From positions 6,862-70,861 of the forward strand of contig CALRQC020000030.1 of NCBI GenBank assembly GCA_943370215.1: DNA of 64,000 nucleotides, read 5' to 3'. Positions within the stretch are counted from its first letter, which is position 1. The number at the start of each line of letters is the position of its first letter. The position numbers and the translations under genes were made by a program. The stretch comes from Niveispirillum sp943370215. GTDB lineage: Bacteria > Pseudomonadota > Alphaproteobacteria > Azospirillales > Azospirillaceae. The notes under the pieces were generated by a model. The model did no database searches, had not been told where the DNA came from, and was given only the letters and a program-made list of their open reading frames with translations. Positions 16,656-25,114 of the stretch are shown here, piece after piece.

Positions 16656-17672
16656 GTGGCAGTCACGAAGCGCCGCACCACCCGTTCAGCGGCCCCCGAA
16701 GCCCCGACCCTGCCGAGCAAGGAAGATCTTGTTCGCTACTACCGCGAAATGCTGCTGATCCGCCGTTTTGAAGAAAAGGCGGGTCAGCTTTACGGCATGG
16801 GCCTGATCGGTGGTTTCTGCCACCTGTATATCGGCCAGGAAGCGGTTGTCGTCGGTATCCAGTCCTGCATGACCCCTGCCGACAGCGTCATCACCAGCTA
16901 CCGTGACCATGGCCATATGCTGGCCTGCGGCATGGAGAGCAAGGGCGTGATGGCGGAGCTGACCGGCCGTGCCGGCGGCTACTCCAAGGGCAAGGGCGGC
17001 TCCATGCACATGTTCAGCCGGGAGAAGAAATTCTACGGCGGCCATGGTATCGTTGCCGCACAGGTGCCGATCGGCGCCGGCCTGGGCTTTGCCCACAAGT
17101 ATCTGAATGATGGTGGCTTCAACGCCTGTTACATGGGCGACGGTGCCATCAACCAGGGCCAGGTCTATGAGACCTTCAACATGGCCGCCCTGTGGAAGCT
17201 GCCGACCCTGTTCGTGATCGAGAACAACAAGTACGCCATGGGCACCGCCCAGGCCCGCGCTTCGGCCGGTGAGTTGTTTGAACGCGGCAGCGCCTATGGC
17301 ATTCCGGGCAAGCAGGTCAACGGCATGGATGTGCTGGAAGTCCGCGCCGCCGCCCATGAGGCCATTGAATATATCCGCGCCGGCAACGGCCCGGTGATCC
17401 TGGAAATGCAGACCTACCGCTATCGCGGCCATTCCATGTCCGATCCGGCCAAGTACCGGACGAAGGAAGAGGTCAACAAGATGCGGTCGGAAAGCGATCC
17501 GATCGACAACCTCAAGAAGCTGCTGCTCGAAAAGGGCTATGCCGATGAGGAAAGCTTGAAGATCGTCGATCGTGAGGTGAAGGATATCGTCACCGAGGCG
17601 GCCGATTTCGCCACCACCAGCCCCGAGCCCGATCCGTCCGAACTGTGGACGGATGTTCTCGTGGAAGCCTGA
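16656..17672 (+). CDS. pdhA: Pyruvate dehydrogenase E1 component, alpha subunit
   Basis: Binds thiamine diphosphate and decarboxylates pyruvate with PdhB. The 338-residue protein has RFEEKAGQLYGMGLIGGFCHLYIGQEA, SYRDHGHMLACGM, GKGGSMHMFS, the cofactor motif GDGAINQGQVYETFNMAALWKLP-x-LFVIENN, and the phosphorylation-loop region TYRYRGHSMSDP. GTG 16656 is chosen because gggaggag lies just upstream and the N-terminus VAVTKRRTTRSAAPEAPTLPSKEDL matches alphaproteobacterial relatives; a frame to 16566 lacks support. First gene of pdhA-pdhB-pdhC. Confidence 0.95.
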   Translation: MAVTKRRTTRSAAPEAPTLPSKEDLVRYYREMLLIRRFEEKAGQLYGMGLIGGFCHLYIGQEAVVVGIQSCMTPADSVITSYRDHGHMLACGMESKGVMAELTGRAGGYSKGKGGSMHMFSREKKFYGGHGIVAAQVPIGAGLGFAHKYLNDGGFNACYMGDGAINQGQVYETFNMAALWKLPTLFVIENNKYAMGTAQARASAGELFERGSAYGIPGKQVNGMDVLEVRAAAHEAIEYIRAGNGPVILEMQTYRYRGHSMSDPAKYRTKEEVNKMRSESDPIDNLKKLLLEKGYADEESLKIVDREVKDIVTEAADFATTSPEPDPSELWTDVLVEA

Positions 17673-17698
17673 AATCTGCCGTCACCGGAGGATAGAAT

Positions 17699-19069
17699 AT
17701 GCCCGTACAGGTCCTGATGCCGGCCCTGTCGCCGACCATGACGGAAGGCAAGCTGGCCAAGTGGTTGAAGAAGGAAGGCGACACCGTGAAGAGCGGTGAC
17801 GTTCTGGCCGAGATTGAAACCGACAAGGCGACCATGGAAGTGGAAGCCGTCGATGAAGGCACGCTGCTGAAGATCCTGGTGCCGGAAGGCACGGAAAACG
17901 TCGCCGTCAACACCCCCATCGCCAGCATCGGCGAAGAGGGTGAGAGCGCGGATGCCGCGCCCGCCCCGGCCCCCGTTGCGGCCAAGCCCGCCGAAGCGGC
18001 TGCCCCGGCCCCCGCCGCTGCACCCGCCCCGGTGCCGGCCCAGGCCAAGAGCCCGGCCAGCGACGAGGATCGGTTCTTCAAGGAGGTCAAGACCCAGACC
18101 GTCCGCGAAGCCCTGCGCGACGCCATGGCCGAGGAAATGCGCCGTGACGAAACCGTGCTGCTGATGGGTGAAGAGGTCGCCGAATACCAGGGCGCCTACA
18201 AGATCTCTCAGGGGCTGCTGCAGGAATTCGGCGCCAAGCGCGTGATCGATACCCCGATCACTGAGCATGGTTTTGCCGGTCTGGCCGTCGGTGCCGCTTT
18301 CGGCGGTCTGCGCCCGATCGTGGAGTTCATGACCATGAACTTCTCGATGCAGGCCATCGACCATATCATCAACTCTGCCGCCAAGACGCTGTACATGTCC
18401 GGCGGTCAGATGGGCTGCCCCATCGTGTTCCGCGGCCCCAACGGTGCCGCCGCCCGCGTGGGTGCCCAGCACAGCCAGTGCTATGCCTCCTGGTACGCCC
18501 ACGTGCCGGGCCTGAAGGTTCTGGCGCCCTACAGCGCTGCTGACGCCAAGGGTCTGCTGCGCGCCGCCATCCGTGACCCGAACCCGGTCGTGTTCCTTGA
18601 GAACGAGATCATGTACGGGCACAGCTTCGACGTGCCGACCGATCCGGACTTCATCCTGCCCATCGGCAAGGCGAAGATCGAGCGCGCCGGCACCGACGTG
18701 ACCATCGTTGCCTACTCCATCTGCGTCGGCCATGCCCTGGCCGCGGCGGAGAAGCTGGCGGCGGAAGGGATCAGCGCGGAGGTGATCAACCTGCGCTCCA
18801 TCCGTCCGCTGGACGTGGACACGATTGTCGAGAGCGTGAAGAAGACCAACCGTCTGGTTTCGGTCGAGGAAAGCTGGCCGTTCGCCGGCATCGGTTCCGA
18901 AATGGCCGCTGTCATGATGGAACACGCCTTCGATTATCTGGATGCGCCGGTGGTCCGCGTCTGCGCCAAGGATGTGCCGCTGCCTTACGCGGCGAACCTG
19001 GAGAAGCTGGCCCTGCCGCAGCCCGACGATGTCGTGGCCGCCGTCAAGTCCGTCACCTACCGCAAATAA
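17699..19069 (+). CDS. pdhB: Pyruvate dehydrogenase E1 beta subunit with N-terminal lipoyl domain
   Basis: The 456-residue protein has a biotinyl/lipoyl domain at residues 1-80 with the lipoylation site ETDKATMEVEA (Lys in DKA), an Ala/Pro-rich flexible linker at about 82-120, then the transketolase-like E1 beta: TVREALRDAMAEEM, MGEEVAEYQGAYKIS, TPITEHGFAGLAVGAAFGGLRP, RGPNGAAARVGAQHSQ and VSVEESWPFAGIGSEM. Lipoylated E1 beta is characteristic of many alphaproteobacteria. It is 26 nt from pdhA and 19 nt from pdhC. The lipoyl domains of PdhB and PdhC are near-identical over the first 65 residues. Confidence 0.96.
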   Translation: MPVQVLMPALSPTMTEGKLAKWLKKEGDTVKSGDVLAEIETDKATMEVEAVDEGTLLKILVPEGTENVAVNTPIASIGEEGESADAAPAPAPVAAKPAEAAAPAPAAAPAPVPAQAKSPASDEDRFFKEVKTQTVREALRDAMAEEMRRDETVLLMGEEVAEYQGAYKISQGLLQEFGAKRVIDTPITEHGFAGLAVGAAFGGLRPIVEFMTMNFSMQAIDHIINSAAKTLYMSGGQMGCPIVFRGPNGAAARVGAQHSQCYASWYAHVPGLKVLAPYSAADAKGLLRAAIRDPNPVVFLENEIMYGHSFDVPTDPDFILPIGKAKIERAGTDVTIVAYSICVGHALAAAEKLAAEGISAEVINLRSIRPLDVDTIVESVKKTNRLVSVEESWPFAGIGSEMAAVMMEHAFDYLDAPVVRVCAKDVPLPYAANLEKLALPQPDDVVAAVKSVTYRK

Positions 19070-19088
19070 GGCAGAGGGAGGCTTTAAG

Positions 19089-20408
19089 ATGCCCGTTGAT
19101 ATCCTGATGCCCGCGCTCTCGCCGACCATGACGGAAGGCAAGCTGGCGAAGTGGGTGAAAAAGGAAGGCGATAAGGTCAAGTCCGGCGACGTGCTGGCCG
19201 AAATCGAAACCGACAAGGCCACCATGGAAGTGGAGGCCGTGGACGAGGGCACGCTGGGCAAGATCCTGGTAGCCGAGGGGACCGATGGCGTGGCGGTGAA
19301 TACCCGCATCGCCATCATCCTGGAAGATGGGGAGGATGCATCCGCCCTGTCCGCCGCCCCCAAGGCAGCCGCTGCCTCGGCTGCTGCTGCGGCTCCCGCT
19401 GCTGCTGCTGCCCCGGCCCCGGTTGCGGCCGCCGCCGCCCCGGCAGCCCCGGCTGCTGCGGCCTCTGGTGATCGCGTCTTCGCCAGCCCGCTGGCCCGCC
19501 GTCTGGCGTCCCAGGGTGGTCTGGACCTGAAGGCCGTGGCCGGTACCGGCCCGCATGGCCGTATCGTCAAGGCCGATGTGGAAGCAGCCCTGAAGGGTGG
19601 TGCGCCCAAGGCCGCTGCGGCACCCGCCGCCGCCGCCCCGGTCGCCGCCGCCCCGGCGGCAGCCCCGGCCCCCGTGGCCGCTGCACCGAAGGGTGTGGAT
19701 GCCAAGGCATTGGCCGACAAGCTGGGCATGAAATACAAGGTTCTGCCCAACAGCGGGATGCGCAAGACCATCGCCAAGCGCCTGACCGAAGCCTGGCAGA
19801 CCATCCCGCACTTTGGCCTGGCTGTTGATTGCGAAATCGACAACCTGCTGAAGCTGCGCGCCGAACTGAACGCGAAGTCGGGGGAGAAGATCTCCGTCAA
19901 CGATTTCGTGGTCAAGGCGGTGGCCATTGCGCTCGCCAAGTATCCGGCGGCCAACGTGTCCTGGCACGAGGATGGCATTCTTCAGTATGAGAATGTCGAC
20001 GTTTCCGTCGCCGTTTCCACTGATGGCGGTCTGATCACCCCCATCGTGAAGAACGCCGACCGCAAGGGCCTGGCCACCATCTCCGCCGAGGTCAAGGAAC
20101 TGGCGAAGAAGGCCAAGGAAGGCAAGCTGAAGCCGGAAGAGTTCCAGGGCGGCACCTTCTCCGTGTCCAACCTGGGCATGTTCGGCATCAAGAGCTTCAC
20201 CTCCATCATCAACCCGCCGCAGAGCTGCATTCTGTCAGTTGGTGCGGGTGAGAAGCGCCCGGTGGTCAAGGGCGACGCGCTGGCGATTGCCACCGTCATG
20301 TCCCTGACCCTGACGGTTGACCATCGTTCGGTCGATGGTGCCGTGGGTGCGGAGTTCCTGAAGCTGCTGAAGGGCCTGATCGAAGACCCGATCACCCTGA
20401 TGCTGTGA
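19089..20408 (+). CDS. pdhC: Dihydrolipoamide acetyltransferase (E2) of pyruvate dehydrogenase
   Basis: Core of the complex, transferring acetyl from lipoate to CoA. The 439-residue protein has one lipoyl domain (1-80, ETDKATMEVEA), a long Ala/Pro linker, the peripheral-subunit-binding domain at about 130-165 (VFASPLARRLASQGGLDLKAVAGTGPHGRIVKADVE), a second Ala/Pro linker, and the catalytic acyltransferase domain ending in the active-site DHRSVDGAVGAEFL. ATG 19089 follows gagggaggc; the frame open to 18942 overlaps pdhB and is not used. Expected to associate with the products of pdhA/pdhB and of lpd downstream. Confidence 0.96.
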   Translation: MPVDILMPALSPTMTEGKLAKWVKKEGDKVKSGDVLAEIETDKATMEVEAVDEGTLGKILVAEGTDGVAVNTRIAIILEDGEDASALSAAPKAAAASAAAAAPAAAAAPAPVAAAAAPAAPAAAASGDRVFASPLARRLASQGGLDLKAVAGTGPHGRIVKADVEAALKGGAPKAAAAPAAAAPVAAAPAAAPAPVAAAPKGVDAKALADKLGMKYKVLPNSGMRKTIAKRLTEAWQTIPHFGLAVDCEIDNLLKLRAELNAKSGEKISVNDFVVKAVAIALAKYPAANVSWHEDGILQYENVDVSVAVSTDGGLITPIVKNADRKGLATISAEVKELAKKAKEGKLKPEEFQGGTFSVSNLGMFGIKSFTSIINPPQSCILSVGAGEKRPVVKGDALAIATVMSLTLTVDHRSVDGAVGAEFLKLLKGLIEDPITLML

Positions 20409-20459
20409 TGTGGGAGGGGTGGGGGCCGATGGCTTCCACCCTATTCCTGCTTCTCTCTA

Positions 20460-20581
20460 CCGTCATCCCGGCGGAGGCCGGGATCCAGGGGCCAAGAGCA
20501 CCACGGTAGGGTTTTTCCGATCAAAGCTGCTGAAACGTTGGGCTTGTGGCCCCTGGATCCCGGCCTCCGCCGGGATGACGG
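20460..20581. repeat. Paired REP-like element (35-bp inverted repeat)
   Basis: Arms at 20460-20494 and 20547-20581 are exact reverse complements over 35 bp, with a 52-bp spacer. Each arm is itself a hairpin (cccggcggaggccggg). In translation such elements give the familiar spurious RRRPGSR and PASAGMT peptides. It sits in the pdhC-lpd gap and would form a large cruciform or mRNA stem within the operon, possibly modulating lpd expression or mRNA stability. Confidence 0.85.
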
Positions 20582-20659
20582 AGGTGGGGCAGTTCGGTTG
20601 GTCGAGGCACGTCGCCTCCCATCAACGGCCCCCGTGCCCTGACACGAAGGACCAAGATC

Positions 20660-22060
20660 ATGGCCGAGAATTTCGACCTCATCGTCATCGGTGCTGGCCC
20701 CGGCGGCTATGTTGCCGCCATCCGCGCCGCCCAGTTGGGCATGAAGACTGCCGTGGTGGAGCGTGAGCATCTGGGCGGCATCTGCCTGAACTGGGGCTGC
20801 ATCCCGACCAAGGCGCTGCTGCGCTCTGCGGAGATCGCGCATTACATCCAGCATTCCCAGGCTTACGGCATCAAGGTCGAAGGCAAGGTGACGCTGGATG
20901 TGGAAGCCATCGTCAAGCGCTCGCGCGGCGTGGCCAACCAGCTTTCCGCTGGCGTCAAGGGCCTGCTGAAGAAGAACAAGGTCACCGTCCTGGACGGCTC
21001 GGCCAAGCTGCTGGGCAAGGGCAAGATCGCCGTCACCGCCAAGGATGGCAAGGTGACCGACGCTGAGGCCAAGCACATCATCATCGCCACCGGTGCCCGT
21101 GCCCGCGTGTTGCCGGGCCTGGAGCCCGATGGCAAGCTGGTCTGGACCTATAAGGAAGCCATGGTGCCGACCGCCACGCCGAAATCGATGCTGGTCATCG
21201 GCACCGGTGCCATCGGCGTGGAATTTGCCTGCTTCTACAAGGCCATGGGCGTGGACGTGACCCTGGTTGAGGTGCTGGACCGCATCCTGCCGGTGGAAGA
21301 CGAGGAAATCAGCGGACTGGCCGCCAAGGCCTTTACCAAGCAGGGCATCAAGATCAAGACCGGCGCCAAGGTCGTGAAGCTGGACCGCCATGCCGACAGC
21401 GTGACGGCCCATATCGATGTCGCTGGCAAGGTGGAGACGGTCACGGTTGACCGCATCATCTCTGCCGTTGGCATTGTCGCCAACACTGAAGGGCTGGGCC
21501 TGGAAAATACCAAGGTCAAGCTGGACCGCGGCCACATCGTCAATGACGGCTATGGCCGCACGGACGAGCCGGGTGTTTATGCCATCGGTGACGTGGCCGG
21601 TGCCCCATGGCTGGCGCACAAGGCCAGCCATGAAGGCATCATCTGCGTGGAGAAGATTGCTGGCCTGCCGCATGTCCACACGATGGACAAGTCCAACATC
21701 CCCGGCTGCACCTATTCCTTCCCGCAGGTCGCCTCTGTCGGCCTGACGGAAGCCAAGGCCAAGGCTGCCGGGCATGAGGTGAAGGTTGGCCGTTTCCCCT
21801 TCATCGGCAATGGCAAGGCCATCGCGCTGGGCGAGCCGGAAGGTCTGGTCAAGACCGTGTTCGACGCCAAGACCGGCGAGCTGCTGGGTGCCCATATGAT
21901 CGGTGCGGAAGTGACCGAGCTGATCCAGGGCTACACCATCGGCAAGACGGCGGAACTGACGGAAGCCGAGTTCATGCACACCGTCTTCCCGCATCCGACG
22001 CTGTCGGAAATGATGCATGAGTCGGTGCTGGCCGCCTATGGCCGCGCCATCCATTACTGA
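20660..22060 (+). CDS. lpdA: Dihydrolipoyl dehydrogenase (E3)
   Basis: FAD enzyme that reoxidises dihydrolipoamide with NAD+. The 466-residue protein has the FAD motif IVIGAGPGGYVAAIRAAQLG, the redox disulfide GGICLNWGCIPTK, the NAD-binding MLVIGTGAIGVEFACFY, AIGDVAGAPWLAHKASHEG, and the C-terminal interface motif HTVFPHPTLSEMMHESVLAAYG with catalytic His-Glu. It lies 251 nt after pdhC, separated by the paired REP-like element, and ends at a strong terminator. Probably shared by pyruvate dehydrogenase and other 2-oxoacid complexes. Confidence 0.96.
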   Translation: MAENFDLIVIGAGPGGYVAAIRAAQLGMKTAVVEREHLGGICLNWGCIPTKALLRSAEIAHYIQHSQAYGIKVEGKVTLDVEAIVKRSRGVANQLSAGVKGLLKKNKVTVLDGSAKLLGKGKIAVTAKDGKVTDAEAKHIIIATGARARVLPGLEPDGKLVWTYKEAMVPTATPKSMLVIGTGAIGVEFACFYKAMGVDVTLVEVLDRILPVEDEEISGLAAKAFTKQGIKIKTGAKVVKLDRHADSVTAHIDVAGKVETVTVDRIISAVGIVANTEGLGLENTKVKLDRGHIVNDGYGRTDEPGVYAIGDVAGAPWLAHKASHEGIICVEKIAGLPHVHTMDKSNIPGCTYSFPQVASVGLTEAKAKAAGHEVKVGRFPFIGNGKAIALGEPEGLVKTVFDAKTGELLGAHMIGAEVTELIQGYTIGKTAELTEAEFMHTVFPHPTLSEMMHESVLAAYGRAIHY

Positions 22061-22085
22061 TCCGTGCGGTTATCGTGCAGTGTGG

Positions 22086-22116
22086 AAAGGGCGGCCCTTG
22101 TGGCCGCCCTTTTTAT
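22086..22116 (+). terminator. Rho-independent terminator after lpdA
   Basis: AAAGGGCGGC / GCCGCCCTTT stem with a 7-nt loop and a run of five Ts. It ends only a few bases from the stop codon of the convergent lipoprotein gene. Confidence 0.85.
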
Positions 22117-22129
22117 TGGCGCTGCTATT

Positions 22130-22315
22130 TCAGTCCCGCACGGGGCTTGTCACCACATCGGCCGTTGTGCTGACAGCCGTCGTGGTCACATCCACCGCCG
22201 TGCCCACCACGCTGCCGGTAACGGAGGCGGCGGTGCCGACGACGGAGCAGGCGGACAAAAGGCATCCCAAGACCATGCATGGGATCAAAATCCACATCCG
22301 CGCAATGATCCGCAT
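22130..22315 (-). CDS. Small putative lipoprotein
   Basis: A 61-residue product starting MRIIARMWILIPCMVLGCLLSACS: basic start, hydrophobic core and the lipobox LSAC. It is predicted to be processed by signal peptidase II and lipid-anchored, leaving a mature chain of about 38 residues rich in Val, Thr, Ser and Ala (VVGTAASVTGSVVGTAVDVTTTAVSTTADVVTSPV) with an approximate alternating repeat. The ATG follows gagagga. Function unknown; similar short repeat lipoproteins occur across proteobacteria. Longer overlapping frames lack the signal at their N-terminus. Confidence 0.7.
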   Translation of the reverse strand: MRIIARMWILIPCMVLGCLLSACSVVGTAASVTGSVVGTAVDVTTTAVSTTADVVTSPVRD

Positions 22316-22523
22316 TTTGATCCTCTCTCCAGCGGGTCCTCTGCTTTGGCGCGCCCCAGTCAACTTCATTGATAGCAAGCCAGCTTGCGCGCCGGCGCTG
22401 TTTCCGGTCAACCGAAAATGGCTTCAAGGTGAGGCGAGAGACCTGCGGCATTGACGGCTGACAGGGTACATCCCTGGCGCTCCAATGGAAACGCCAGGGA
22501 TGGCGCGCTTTACTGATCGGTGA

Positions 22524-23834
22524 TCAGCTCAGGGTAATGGCGTCAAAATTCTCCACCACGACCGACACCTCAGCGGTATAATTATAGCTTGTTCCGGTGC
22601 CATTGTTGAAGCCGCTGACACGGACCGATACGGTATTGCCGCTGGTGATGCAGGGCTGCAGAATGACGCCGGAGCCACTGTTATTGCGTGACAATTCAGT
22701 CACCGAGACCCCCCCATCGACCCGGGTAATCGCAAAGGTGCCGAGACCGCCACCGTTGGGAAGGCCAGCCGCACTCCGGCCCGTCACCGTAACCTGCACG
22801 ATGGCGCTGTAGCGGCCGCTATTGAGGGTGACGTTGGCTGCTGTGGCGGTTGTGGCTTCAGCGACCGTGCCATTATAGCTCTTGGTCAAACGATTCTGCT
22901 GCCGCTGCACAGCCCCCGGCCGCACCACCAAGCTGTCAATGACGCTGACATCATTATACTGACCGCCGCGGAAAACCAGCTGGGCCTTGGTGTTGATATT
23001 GTTGTTCAAGTTGCCGATCGTGCTGCCGCTGGCAGTGTTATCGGAGATATTGATATCGTTGCGGGCGCACGCACTTTCAATGACCAGAGCCCGGGAGCTT
23101 GCACCGCCCGGTTCAATACCGAACCCATAGAAGCTATTGGATTCAGAGTGATGGTCGGTGCCGACCGTCCGGTTCATCAGCCAGACGCCAATCACGCCGT
23201 TAAGACTGGTATGCAGGAAGCCGCCGAAGACGCTGCAGGCGTAAACCCCGCGGAGCTTATAAGCGGCCGACATCATGTTCCAGAAGCTGACATTGGAGAA
23301 ATGATGCGCGTTGGAGATTTCCGGCAGGAAGACACCCACATCGCTGTTGAGGATGGAGACATTTTCCACAGCGCCAAAATAGTTGGCGTAGGAGCTTCCC
23401 AGCGTAACCTGGGAATTTGGGATGTAAATCCCAACATTTCCTGCGGCCTGCTTGCCGATCAAATTCACATTCTGGAATTTCCAGTAAAGCGAATTCCAGT
23501 TGCTGGTGGTCGCATTCTCATGACCCAGTTGCACAATGCCATTGGGGTGGTTGGTCAGGGTCTCAATATTACCGCCATCCCATTGGGAATAGTTATCCCG
23601 CAACAGAACCAGGGCATCGGTGTTCGTACTGCCTGCGGGGCGGAACAGCCTGGCGCCACCATAAGCCTTGACGGCTTTGCCAGAATGAACCGTGATTTTC
23701 CCATCGATCCGATAATTCCCATCGGGGATGATGATGGTCCCCTGGTTGTTGATGCAGTTTTGAATCTGGGTGGTGCTATCATTGCTGCCCGTGGCATCTG
23801 CACCATAATCCAGCACCGTGGTGAAGGTCGACAT
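22524..23834 (-). CDS. Beta-helix (pectate-lyase-3 type) protein, orphan
   Basis: The 436-residue protein begins TTVLDYGADATGSNDSTTQIQNCIN and IIIPDGNYRIDGKITVHSG, the standard opening of the pectate lyase superfamily/GH28-like right-handed beta-helix, also used by phage tail spikes. The middle is Asn- and Ser-rich with turn-like repeats, and the last 110 residues form a separate beta-rich domain (ANVTLNSGRYSAIVQVTVTGRS ... VSVVVENFDAITLS). No signal peptide is visible. Lower GC than neighbours and no partner genes suggest acquisition; it could be a phage-derived or exported glycan-binding or glycan-cleaving protein. Catalytic residues cannot be assigned. ATG follows gagga. Confidence 0.7.
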   Translation of the reverse strand: MSTFTTVLDYGADATGSNDSTTQIQNCINNQGTIIIPDGNYRIDGKITVHSGKAVKAYGGARLFRPAGSTNTDALVLLRDNYSQWDGGNIETLTNHPNGIVQLGHENATTSNWNSLYWKFQNVNLIGKQAAGNVGIYIPNSQVTLGSSYANYFGAVENVSILNSDVGVFLPEISNAHHFSNVSFWNMMSAAYKLRGVYACSVFGGFLHTSLNGVIGVWLMNRTVGTDHHSESNSFYGFGIEPGGASSRALVIESACARNDINISDNTASGSTIGNLNNNINTKAQLVFRGGQYNDVSVIDSLVVRPGAVQRQQNRLTKSYNGTVAEATTATAANVTLNSGRYSAIVQVTVTGRSAAGLPNGGGLGTFAITRVDGGVSVTELSRNNSGSGVILQPCITSGNTVSVRVSGFNNGTGTSYNYTAEVSVVVENFDAITLS

Positions 23835-24061
23835 TTTGTTTCCTCATTATAAGAATATTTGCCGATATCGGCTTGGCATATATAGGATAAAAATCTGAAG
23901 GTTCGCAATTCAAGAATCAGGATCACTGAATAAGACTTTGTACCTATGTCTTCGGGTTGGGTGTGGATAGCTCCTTGTGCGGGGAATTATCTTCCTGGGC
24001 TGTGGTGCGATCTGCTGCTATGGAGGGAAGCCGGGGTTCGGTTGAGCTAAGGGTGTGGCTG
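23835..24061. promoter_or_regulatory. AT-rich divergent gap
   Basis: Holds the promoters of the beta-helix gene (minus) and of the EEP gene (plus). A 12-bp palindrome GCCGATATCGGC lies at 23861-23872, 26 nt upstream of the beta-helix start, a possible operator. No gene seen. Confidence 0.4.
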
Positions 24062-25072
24062 ATGCGCGTCAGGCATCATTTCTTGAGCGGCATGTTGGGA
24101 GTAATCGGCATTTTGCTCGGCGTTGCCAGTCTCCCCATCTGGGGTGAGTCTGTAACGCCGCAATTGGCCCCCCTTGAACATCTGCGTATCGGTTTTGCCT
24201 GGCTTTCCATTGGTTTGCTGATGCTGGCCCTGCCTTTGCGGCGGTTTTTGGCGGTACTTGTTTTCTGCCTGATTGGCGCTCTCAATCTATTCTATCTGCT
24301 GCCCACGTTTTTAACGTTGGACCGGAGTGTGCCCCCGCCGGCCGCCCAGCACTTCACCTTGCTGCACGCCAATATCTGGAACCGTAACCCGACGACCGAA
24401 GCCATCGCGGCGATGGTGAACCGGAAAAAGCCAGACATCGCCGTCATGCTGGAAGCTTTTCATGGGCAGGGTGAACCCTGGGTGCCGGCGCTTGCAGGAC
24501 ATTGGCCCTATCGTATGGATTGTTCGCCAGCCAATTGCGCCAATCTGATCCTGTCCCGCTGGCCACTGACCCTGCTGGGACAGCACAGCCCCTGGTATGA
24601 CGCCAAGGGGGTGCCGGCCACGCTGGCCGTGCGGGTGCATCACCCGGCGGGGGATTTCACCCTGGTTGCCACCCATCTGGCCCAGCCGTTTGATCCGGTG
24701 TTCCAGGCCCAGGAAGGGGACTGGCTGGCACGTTATCTTCCCACCCTGCCGCCACCGGTGCTGGTGACGGGTGATTTTAATTCCGCCCCCTGGTCACCTC
24801 TGGTCCGCAAGCTGGAACAACGGACTGGCATCACCCGTATCGCCCGGACCGGCCCCACTTGGCCGTCTGGTCCGTTGATTTTTACCGGTATCCCCATAGA
24901 TCACATATTGGGTGGTGCTGGTGTGTCGGCGGCCAATGTCCGCCGTCTGCCGCCTTTCGGGTCCGACCATCTGGCGCTGCTGGCCGAGATCGCCCTGACA
25001 CCCCAAGCCGTTGGCCCTGCAAAGCCTGCGGGGGAGGGTGGCGGCACAGCAGCCTTGGTTCCCACGCCCTGA
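24062..25072 (+). CDS. Endonuclease/exonuclease/phosphatase (EEP) family membrane protein
   Basis: The 336-residue protein has three N-terminal membrane helices (about residues 8-25, 40-58 and 62-84) and a C-terminal DNase-I-like EEP domain. Active-site blocks: LLHANIWNRNPTTEAI (Asn), PDIAVMLEAF (Glu), VTGDFNSAPWSP (Asp/Asn), IPIDHILGG and PFGSDHLALLAEI (final Asp-His). It resembles the YafD-like group whose substrate, nucleic acid or phospholipid, is not established; the domain would face the periplasm or cytoplasm depending on topology. ATG 24062 is preferred (MRVRHHFLSGMLG), but ATG 24020 is also in frame. lipA follows closely. Confidence 0.78.
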   Translation: MRVRHHFLSGMLGVIGILLGVASLPIWGESVTPQLAPLEHLRIGFAWLSIGLLMLALPLRRFLAVLVFCLIGALNLFYLLPTFLTLDRSVPPPAAQHFTLLHANIWNRNPTTEAIAAMVNRKKPDIAVMLEAFHGQGEPWVPALAGHWPYRMDCSPANCANLILSRWPLTLLGQHSPWYDAKGVPATLAVRVHHPAGDFTLVATHLAQPFDPVFQAQEGDWLARYLPTLPPPVLVTGDFNSAPWSPLVRKLEQRTGITRIARTGPTWPSGPLIFTGIPIDHILGGAGVSAANVRRLPPFGSDHLALLAEIALTPQAVGPAKPAGEGGGTAALVPTP

Positions 25073-25114
25073 CATCTTATCTTGGAGGTCAAGGCAATTC
25101 CCAAGGTCAGGGCC

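Noticed and set aside
20441..20600. Frames reading RRRPGSR and PASAGMT across the pdhC-lpd gap
   Set aside because: These peptides are the well-known spurious translations of REP-like elements, not proteins.
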